Positions 1 to 5,002 of a stretch of DNA of 6,950 nt are shown piece after piece. Source of the DNA: Candidatus Aegiribacteria sp. (GTDB lineage: Bacteria; Fermentibacterota; Fermentibacteria; Fermentibacterales; JCC-6); contig DAOWNO010000108.1 of the NCBI GenBank assembly GCA_030642525.1, positions 1-6,950 of the forward strand, given 5' to 3'. Numbering within the stretch: the first letter of the stretch is position 1; each line of letters begins with the position of its first letter. The notes beneath the pieces were generated by a model. That model was not told the DNA's origin and did no database searches. It worked only from the letters and a program-made list of their open reading frames with translations. Made by a program: the position numbers and the translations under genes.

Positions 1-481
1 GCTTATCCCGAATAAGCTTGAGATACTGCCATACAGCTTCTTCCGTCTCTCTGGGACTGTGATAATCTATTTCCCAGAGAACTACAGCGTATTCCCATAG
101 AACACGCTCATTCTCCGGACAATTCTTCACGCCTTCCTGAAGAAGCCTGATTCCTTCACTTTCTTCGCCAAGATTAATTGCGAGCTGGTAACCGCCGTCG
201 ATATATGCTTCCGCAAAAGTCGGATCCAGTTTAATTATGAGCCACAGCTGAGGCAGATAGTCTGTCGCAGTGGTCCACTCGTTTCCCTGATACATCCAGA
301 TATGATGGTACTGGTCAAGCTGCAGCCAGAGAATTTCGGCAAGGAAGCTTCCAATCTGTCCGAAACCTTTCGATACAGCTTCTGTAGCAATATTGTCTTC
401 AATTGCAGCCTGACTGGCAAGTCTTCCGGAGTAAACGGCGACAGTCAGAAATATGGCTGCGGCGACTAACGGAACAGTCAT
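1..481 (-). CDS. Membrane-anchored TPR-like protein, C-terminus cut by window edge
   Basis: The minus-strand frame stays open from the ATG at 481 to the window edge, giving 160 residues without a stop; the C-terminus is missing. Residues 3-17 form a hydrophobic segment that is either an uncleaved membrane anchor or a signal peptide. Aromatic-rich helical sequence follows (ILWLQLDQYHHIW, about residues 50-62). From about residue 75 the helix-turn-helix spacing resembles tetratricopeptide repeats (LDPTFAEAYIDGGYQLA, then a second unit around NCPENERVLWEYAVVLWE). TPR proteins are usually protein-binding scaffolds; no catalytic motif is visible. It is the last visible gene of the ABC operon and abuts the His-rich lipoprotein gene, so it may be an accessory or assembly partner of the transporter (inference). 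The start is uncertain: an in-frame TTG at 490 has a better-placed ribosome site and would add three residues (MKG). Confidence 0.8.
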   Translation of the reverse strand, partial: MTVPLVAAAIFLTVAVYSGRLASQAAIEDNIATEAVSKGFGQIGSFLAEILWLQLDQYHHIWMYQGNEWTTATDYLPQLWLIIKLDPTFAEAYIDGGYQLAINLGEESEGIRLLQEGVKNCPENERVLWEYAVVLWEIDYHSPRETEEAVWQYLKLIRDK

Positions 482-486
482 GCCTT

Positions 487-846
487 TCAACGCTTTTTCC
501 TTAATCGGTAGCGGGATGCCAGGAGAATAACAGCAGCGAGGAAAATAAGAATGACAGTATCTCTTATCATCTTGCTCCAGATGAATCTTGCGGCCCATGG
601 CTGATTGAAAAACCATTCTGTTCCATGGTTTCTTGCCCCTGCTTCATGAACATGTCTGTCACTGCCTGATATTGCGGTAATATCATGTTCGTGATGCTCC
701 TCTGTTTCTGCACCGGTATGATCATGTTCATGTTCATGTGTTTCACCGAGATGTTCAGGCGGAGCGACTTCTTCTATGTCGTAATCAATTCTGCATCCTG
801 TCAGGGAAATCAGTGCAAGCAGTATTATCAGCTTCAAATACTTCAT
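487..846 (-). CDS. His-rich lipoprotein with C-terminal transmembrane helix
   Basis: This is a 119-aa protein of no family I recognise. It starts with a lipoprotein signal peptide: K2/K5, a hydrophobic core LIILLALISL and the lipobox LTGC with Cys18. The mature part is acidic and histidine-rich, with 11 His (32, 37, 39, 41, 43, 51, 52, 54, 65, 67, 74) concentrated in HEHEHDH and EEHHEHD. A second hydrophobic helix at about 97-111 ends in the basic tail RYRLRKKR. The predicted topology is a lipid-anchored N-terminus, a periplasmic His loop and a C-terminus back in the cytoplasm. His/Asp/Glu runs of this kind usually bind Zn, Ni, Cu or Co. The ATG overlaps the permease stop as ATGA, so the two are probably translationally coupled. 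It sits in a position comparable to the lipoprotein NosL beside NosF/NosY, but it shows no NosL homology that I can see. Metal binding is inference from composition. Confidence 0.85.
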   Translation of the reverse strand: MKYLKLIILLALISLTGCRIDYDIEEVAPPEHLGETHEHEHDHTGAETEEHHEHDITAISGSDRHVHEAGARNHGTEWFFNQPWAARFIWSKMIRDTVILIFLAAVILLASRYRLRKKR

Positions 847-1598
847 TTCAGATCTCTGCTCCTGAACACAGCAAGCGCCATCGAAAGCATGAACGCCATG
901 TAAGCCAGTCCGTAAAGCGTAGCAAGAAGGAAATAGACAGCAGGTATACCCACGCCATGGGCAATCGGGTCTTTGATGTGGAAGACATCCATGTGGGGCA
1001 GCAGAAGCCTTAGAATACGCATAAACCCTTGTGCCCTTGGAAGGATACTGATAAATCCGGAAACAGGCATCTGTGACAATATGAACAGCAGAATGGTTAA
1101 TGGCGCATTAAGCGGGGGAGATGTCCAGAAACTGAAAAAGAACACCACGGCAAGAAGGAACCATCCTTCGACCAGAAGAAGACATGCTGCAGGGAAGAGA
1201 TCCCCTGGAATATTGAGACCGTTCATCAGGAGTATCACCATAAGTCCGATGCAGCCTGCAAGCATAGCTGCAGTCTGAACCATCGCGGCGCCGATAAACC
1301 GTCCCATAAGGTATTGTCCTCGTGACAGAGGTACGGCGATAAGGGGCATCAGCGTTTTCTGCTCCTTGTCTCTGGGATAGATATTTGCCGCAAGCCCGAT
1401 GGCAAGGAGAAGAGCGCCTATTTCAAGACCGAAGAGACCAAAATCAAGAATGAATCTCCCTTCATTTGAAATACCATATCCAGGAATCTGTCCTATACCG
1501 AATAAGGCAATCAGGATGACAATACTGATACCCCAGATTGTCCTTCTGCGCAGGAGATTTCTGAGAGTCATAAGAGCAAATGTCATTACCGGTCTCAT
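843..1598 (-). CDS. ABC-2-type transporter permease
   Basis: This 251-aa protein has six predicted transmembrane helices at about 20-36, 53-73, 100-126, 134-157, 164-186 and 216-246, the size and layout of ABC-2/NosY-type permeases. The basic N-terminus (LRNLLRRRT) and C-terminus (FRSRDLK) suggest both ends are cytoplasmic. The loop between helices 2 and 3 (YPRDKEQKTLMPLIAVPLSR, about 74-93) matches the cytoplasmic segment seen in many ABC-2 permeases, in which an acidic or basic stretch precedes a TL..L...P.SR pattern; it probably contacts the ATPase. The loop between helices 5 and 6 (about 187-215) would be periplasmic and carries His202, His207 and His214. A strong GGAGG lies 6 nt before the ATG, inside the end of the ATPase gene, and the start overlaps that gene's stop as ATGA. 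The substrate cannot be read from the sequence; metal-related, lipid or peptide export are all possible. Confidence 0.92.
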   Translation of the reverse strand: MRPVMTFALMTLRNLLRRRTIWGISIVILIALFGIGQIPGYGISNEGRFILDFGLFGLEIGALLLAIGLAANIYPRDKEQKTLMPLIAVPLSRGQYLMGRFIGAAMVQTAAMLAGCIGLMVILLMNGLNIPGDLFPAACLLLVEGWFLLAVVFFFSFWTSPPLNAPLTILLFILSQMPVSGFISILPRAQGFMRILRLLLPHMDVFHIKDPIAHGVGIPAVYFLLATLYGLAYMAFMLSMALAVFRSRDLK

Positions 1599-2476
1599 AA
1601 TTTACCTCCCCTGGTTGCGGAGAGGAAGACTTCCTCGAGACTCCTGTATACAGGTTTTACTTCCAGGATATTCTGCCCGTTCTGCCTGAGTTCGTCTATC
1701 GTCTTCTGCAACTCGGCAGCAACGACCTCTTTTTCCTCATGCACATCAGATTCCGTGCCTGGTGCCATGAATGAAATGCTGAACAGATCCTCAGTTCTCA
1801 GAAGATCATCAAGGTTACCCTCTGTCACTTTTTTCCCTTTAGCCAGTATCACAGCTCGATCACAGATTGTCTCAACTTCGGAAAGCAGATGTGAAGAGAG
1901 AAATATTGTAGCTCCCCTGCTGTTCTCTTCAAGTATGACATCGCGAAATTCCTTCCTTGCCGCAGGATCGAGACCGCCGGTAGGTTCATCCATTATAAGG
2001 AGTTCAGGCTGAGACTGAAGTGCTAAAGCAAGGCTCATTCGCTGTTTCATACCCTTGGAGAAATTCCTGATCCGGACTTTAACCCATGCTTCAAGTCCAA
2101 CTCTTTCGAGTATGGATAGTATCTGGTCTTTCGAAATATCCAGTTCGCGCAATGATGAGAACATTGTCATGAATTCAAGAGGTGTAAAAATATCTTCGTA
2201 ATCAGGGTTTTCCGGAACGTACCCTATTTTCATTCTTACAGTCTTCGATCCGGGGAAATCATTCCAGAGCAGTATGTTTCCAGAGGTAGGTTTGAGTAAT
2301 CCGAGAATACACTTGATAGTTGTTGTTTTTCCTGCTCCGTTAGGACCCAGAAATCCAAGTATTTCTCCCTTATTTACCTGGAAGCTTAATGAATCAACAG
2401 CCTTGAAACCGGAGAGCCCAAGTGTTTTCCTGAAAGATTTCTCCAGATTATCAACCTTTATCGGAACATCAGTCAT
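1595..2476 (-). CDS. ABC transporter ATP-binding protein (ABC-2 exporter type)
   Basis: This is a 293-aa ABC ATPase that would power the permease encoded next to it. All nucleotide-binding motifs are intact: Walker A GPNGAGKT (44-51), signature FSKGMKQR (139-146), Walker B LLIMDEP (159-165, catalytic Glu164), D-loop GGLD (167-170) and H-loop SSH (His196). The Q-loop position reads YVPENP with Glu89 instead of Gln, a variant common among ATPases paired with ABC-2 permeases. The last 70 residues form a C-terminal extension with an acidic helical stretch (HEEKEVVAAELQKTIDELRQ), ending in the SLEEVFL sequence typical of NosF/CcmA-like ATPases. I chose the ATG at 2476 because AAAGGA lies 7 nt upstream; a 21-codon extension back to a TTG at 2539 lacks family similarity. 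It is the first gene of the operon and overlaps the permease gene by 4 bases. Confidence 0.95.
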   Translation of the reverse strand: MTDVPIKVDNLEKSFRKTLGLSGFKAVDSLSFQVNKGEILGFLGPNGAGKTTTIKCILGLLKPTSGNILLWNDFPGSKTVRMKIGYVPENPDYEDIFTPLEFMTMFSSLRELDISKDQILSILERVGLEAWVKVRIRNFSKGMKQRMSLALALQSQPELLIMDEPTGGLDPAARKEFRDVILEENSRGATIFLSSHLLSEVETICDRAVILAKGKKVTEGNLDDLLRTEDLFSISFMAPGTESDVHEEKEVVAAELQKTIDELRQNGQNILEVKPVYRSLEEVFLSATRGGKL

Positions 2477-2483
2477 ATTCGAT

Positions 2484-2489
2484 TCCTTT
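2484..2489 (-). promoter_or_regulatory. Ribosome binding site fixing the ABC ATPase start
   Basis: On the minus strand AAAGGA (within GGAAAGGA) ends 7 nt before the ATG at 2476. This supports starting the ATPase at MTDVPIKV rather than at the in-frame upstream TTG. Confidence 0.7.
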
Positions 2490-2511
2490 CCATGATTTTC
2501 AACAATAGATA

Positions 2512-2539
2512 AGTTTACGCTTTCTGACCAGTCTCGCAA
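2512..2539 (-). promoter_or_regulatory. Candidate sigma-70-like promoter of the ABC operon
   Basis: On the minus strand TTGCGA (2539-2534) and TAAACT (2517-2512) are separated by 16 nt, each matching 4 of 6 consensus bases. The element lies about 35 nt upstream of the ATPase ATG, in the gap after the phosphodiesterase gene. The match is modest and the sigma factor preferences of this organism are unknown. Confidence 0.3.
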
Positions 2540-2561
2540 TATTCAATTTACACGGATTAAG

Positions 2562-2578
2562 GCAGCATGAAATGCTGC
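2562..2578. repeat. Perfect 7-bp inverted repeat (hairpin), possible terminator
   Basis: GCAGCAT and ATGCTGC form a perfect 7-bp stem around the 3-nt loop GAA. It lies about 70 nt past the stop of the phosphodiesterase gene and about 85 nt before the ATPase start, where a terminator would separate the two transcripts. There is no run of T on either side, so it is not a classic intrinsic terminator. An operator or an mRNA 3'-end-stabilising hairpin is equally possible. Confidence 0.45.
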
Positions 2579-2648
2579 ACTGAGATATGTTTCTACAACA
2601 GCTTTAAGGCATGTTTACGGTTTATTACATCCATGACATGAAAATTAC

Positions 2649-4619
2649 TCAAGATTCATTTCCACTGAAGATATTTCTTCCACCGGGCGGAAGAACAGGA
2701 ATATCAAAAAGACCCGCAATGCTTCTGCCCATATCCATGAGATCAGGGTTCTCAACTGACAGTGATGCTGTGGAAAGCAGAACTCCAGGAACAGCTGCGG
2801 GATCAATACAGTGAGTTCCGCTCCATGGATCAAGATTGTCGGTAATAACTTCTACCGGAAAACTGCCGAGCGTAGTCTCCCATGAAGATCGATAACACCT
2901 CGCGTAGCCAATTATCATATCAGGAGCGTAGGCAGGGAGAGGACCTGAATATATCTCGGAAGTGATATATGCATTATCGATAACTCTCCTTCCGCTGGCG
3001 GGATCTGTAATTGATTCAAGATCACGCTTTAATCGAATAAGCAAATCCTGAACCTGTTCAGGTGCAACACATCCATTATCCTCCCGACCTGCTCTGTTGA
3101 TGAAGAGGGAATTAAGTCCAAGACCATACGCCGCTGTAGATGACCAGTCTATTGCCGCAAACATTTCCTGGTTTCTTAAATTTGGCGAATTGATCGTTGC
3201 ATAGCCTTCTGAAGCAAGCCATGTATTGAGATTGAATGACCGGTTGAAGGGAGCAAAACCATGATCGGAGAGTACAATTACTTCAGTATTTGCATCTTTC
3301 GCATCAAGTGCGTGTCCAATTACAGAATCGATCTTCATGTACAACTCTCGAATTGCTCCCTTGAAACGGGGGCTTGTGTTTGCGTGAAGAGGTGAATTCT
3401 GATCGAGTACTCTGTAAAACATATGCAGATTCAGATCCAGAGAACTGAAGTAGAAGAAGAACAGACCGTCACGGAACCTGCTTAACTCATGGTGGAAAAG
3501 ATCGAGTCGCTCCTGAAGCACTATCCAGGCCTGTTGAAGATATTCTTCATCCGAAAGAATTCCCCTTGAAAGAGCCTTTGTATCCTCTGGGAAGCCCTGC
3601 GTGTAGAACCCTCCAAGATTCCTTGCCAGATCGCTGCTGTAGCCGGGTGGTGAAGAAATCGGCAATGCCGGATCAAGAGGATCAATATTGAGAGGAGAGA
3701 GATACAGCTTCAGCTTCGGAGTAATCTCCTTCATATAGAATTTACCAATTGCATTGACGCTGGATATATGCGGAATTGCATCGAAGCGCATTCTTATCCA
3801 CGGGCTCCATTCGCCTGCAGCAAGAACATAACTGTTGCCCTGAATGTCAATTCTTGCTGCATTCGCTACTCTGTCAACACGTACTTCAGCTACAATTTCC
3901 ATTTCCGGATTTCCAGCGCGCATTGAATTCTCAGGCCCTTTTATCGAACATCTGTAACAGTTATCATCATAATCTATAACTGCTACCACGACACCTCCGG
4001 AAGTGCTGCCTGATATTGATCTTGAATCATCCGTAAAGAACGTAAAGCTTCCCTGGGTGCCTCGTATATCAGGTGTGCCAAGACCGGAAAGAATAATCGC
4101 TTTCCCTTTATCAGGAGGGAAGTCGACCGGAAGCTTGATAAGTTTCACCGAGATGCCTTCATCCGTCAACTTGTTCCAGAACGGTTCACCTTTGCGGAGC
4201 AATTCGACTTTAGCTCCGGTCAATGGTAATCTCCAATCACTTATGCTTATTGTCCTGCCTGGCCCGACAACTCGTGAAGTGGACAGATAGGGAGCTGCGG
4301 TGGATGGTTTCCTGTGAATGAAATCGAAAATTCCATGAACATCAGGACCGTATCCGGTTATGAAATTCGACCATGCAACCGGACCTTGAGGGGGATTGCT
4401 TGTTCCCAGCCTGTTCAGGCCGGAATAGCCTGTCATCCTTGCAGCGTTCGGCATAACTCCTTCGTAAATAAAGCTGCGAAGAAGAAACGGGTCCAATCCA
4501 TCGATTCCGAGTACAATTACGCGATTGGCGGATGATTTTGGTTTTGCACAACCGGTTTTCGAAGCTAGAAGAACTGCGGGATAAAGAGCCGCAAGTTTTA
4601 GAAAATCACGACGCTTCAT
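2649..4619 (-). CDS. Tat-exported alkaline phosphatase/type I phosphodiesterase family protein, predicted nucleophile replaced by Gly
   Basis: This 656-aa protein begins with a Tat signal (KRRDFLK, residues 2-8, then a hydrophobic stretch). Cys24 follows in KTGC, an imperfect lipobox, so lipid anchoring is uncertain. The fold is the alkaline phosphatase superfamily, type I phosphodiesterase/nucleotide pyrophosphatase branch. The two-metal ligands can be traced: Asp40 (GIDGLDP), Asp395 and His399 (SSLDLNLH), Asp452 and His453 (LSDHGF) and His603 (SGTH). The nucleophile motif, which I recall as PPQSPVAWS in relatives and which aligns with the Thr of NPP enzymes, reads PPQGPVAWS here, putting Gly79 at the nucleophile position. 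Residues about 185-310 form a probable beta-rich insertion between the two halves of the catalytic site. Relatives hydrolyse phosphodiesters or transfer phosphoryl groups on lipids, glycans or nucleotides; the substrate here is unknown and activity is in doubt. The small ORF upstream ends 9 nt before this ATG, suggesting co-transcription. The ribosome site is weak (GGAAA about 12 nt upstream). Confidence 0.9.
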   Translation of the reverse strand: MKRRDFLKLAALYPAVLLASKTGCAKPKSSANRVIVLGIDGLDPFLLRSFIYEGVMPNAARMTGYSGLNRLGTSNPPQGPVAWSNFITGYGPDVHGIFDFIHRKPSTAAPYLSTSRVVGPGRTISISDWRLPLTGAKVELLRKGEPFWNKLTDEGISVKLIKLPVDFPPDKGKAIILSGLGTPDIRGTQGSFTFFTDDSRSISGSTSGGVVVAVIDYDDNCYRCSIKGPENSMRAGNPEMEIVAEVRVDRVANAARIDIQGNSYVLAAGEWSPWIRMRFDAIPHISSVNAIGKFYMKEITPKLKLYLSPLNIDPLDPALPISSPPGYSSDLARNLGGFYTQGFPEDTKALSRGILSDEEYLQQAWIVLQERLDLFHHELSRFRDGLFFFYFSSLDLNLHMFYRVLDQNSPLHANTSPRFKGAIRELYMKIDSVIGHALDAKDANTEVIVLSDHGFAPFNRSFNLNTWLASEGYATINSPNLRNQEMFAAIDWSSTAAYGLGLNSLFINRAGREDNGCVAPEQVQDLLIRLKRDLESITDPASGRRVIDNAYITSEIYSGPLPAYAPDMIIGYARCYRSSWETTLGSFPVEVITDNLDPWSGTHCIDPAAVPGVLLSTASLSVENPDLMDMGRSIAGLFDIPVLPPGGRNIFSGNES

Positions 4620-4628
4620 TGTATATTT

Positions 4629-4832
4629 TCATTTCCAGTTAGTATTTTCCCCAAATGCGGAAAGAACTCCTTCCGAAAGAGGTATCTTTCTGTCACCAAT
4701 CCTCAAAGTAATACGTTTTTCGGAAATTTTCAGCTCAAGCGGGATAACTGCGCATTCGCCATCATTTTTCTGAGGAAAGGGAATCAGGCATTTGCCGTTT
4801 CTCTGAAGCCTTTCAATAATTGTTTCCTCCAT
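4629..4832 (-). CDS. Small uncharacterised protein (67 aa)
   Basis: I do not recognise this protein. It has no signal peptide or membrane helix. An N-terminal amphipathic helix (MEETIIERLQRNG) is followed by alternating hydrophobic residues suggesting beta strands (CAVIPLELKISEKRITLRIG), with Cys15 and Cys27. The ATG at 4832 has only a weak TGGA 8 nt upstream; a TTG 33 nt further out has no ribosome site. In favour of a real gene: it fills the space between the divergent control region and the phosphodiesterase gene, lies on the same strand and stops 9 nt before that gene's ATG. It would then be the first gene of that transcript, perhaps a cytoplasmic accessory protein. Against it: short length, weak start and no known family. 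Confidence 0.5.
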   Translation of the reverse strand: MEETIIERLQRNGKCLIPFPQKNDGECAVIPLELKISEKRITLRIGDRKIPLSEGVLSAFGENTNWK

Positions 4833-5002
4833 TTGAAATATCCACTGGAAAATCGTATTCGTCAAACAGCAAACTACCAGATCCTGCAGAATTTGCTTAT
4901 ATTTCGCTTTCCTGCAGACAGTATTTTTAATTTAATACAGAAGTGTTTCATGAGAATTCTGTTTACTGAATGACCGCCACTGTTTCACGGAGGACATACT
5001 GG
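4833..5002. promoter_or_regulatory. Divergent intergenic control region
   Basis: These 170 bp separate the leftward small ORF/phosphodiesterase unit from the rightward activase gene, so promoters for both directions should lie here. The centre is AT-rich (about 4921-4938, TATTTTTAATTTAATAC), giving possible -10 elements on both strands, but I found no convincing -35 partner at the right distance. Two short direct repeats are present: CCTGCAGA (4883-4890 and 4911-4918) and TGTTTCA (4944-4950 and 4981-4987). They could be regulator half-sites, but short repeats also arise by chance. Confidence 0.45.
4989..4993 (+). promoter_or_regulatory. Ribosome binding site of the activase gene
   Basis: GGAGG lies 9 nt before the ATG at 5003 and 18 nt before an in-frame ATG at 5012. 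The spacing favours the first ATG as the start. Confidence 0.75.

Noticed and set aside
718..742. Tandem DNA repeat (ATGTTC/TTCATG units) in the lipoprotein gene
   Set aside because: It is explained by the alternating His/Glu/Asp codons of HEHEHDH and is not an independent repeat element.
685..1689. Plus-strand open frames opposite the lipoprotein and permease genes (starts at 685, 738, 973 and 1399)
   Set aside because: They lie antisense to well-supported genes, have no ribosome sites of note and their translations show no domain pattern.
2477..2539. 21-codon N-terminal extension of the ABC ATPase from TTG 2539
   Set aside because: The ATG at 2476 has a well-placed AAAGGA, and the extension covers the candidate promoter and does not resemble an ABC ATPase N-terminus.
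739..4155. A 14-nt identical string (GTTTCACCGAGATG) in the lipoprotein gene near 740 and in the phosphodiesterase gene near 4143
   Set aside because: It is read in different codon frames (HLGET versus ISVK) with no flanking similarity, so it is probably chance.
2611..4535. Plus-strand frames opposite the phosphodiesterase gene (starts at 2611, 3776, 4003 and 4314) and minus-strand frames shifted within it (2645-2833 and 4342-4551)
   Set aside because: All are shadows of the 656-aa gene, whose motifs run continuously through these stretches.
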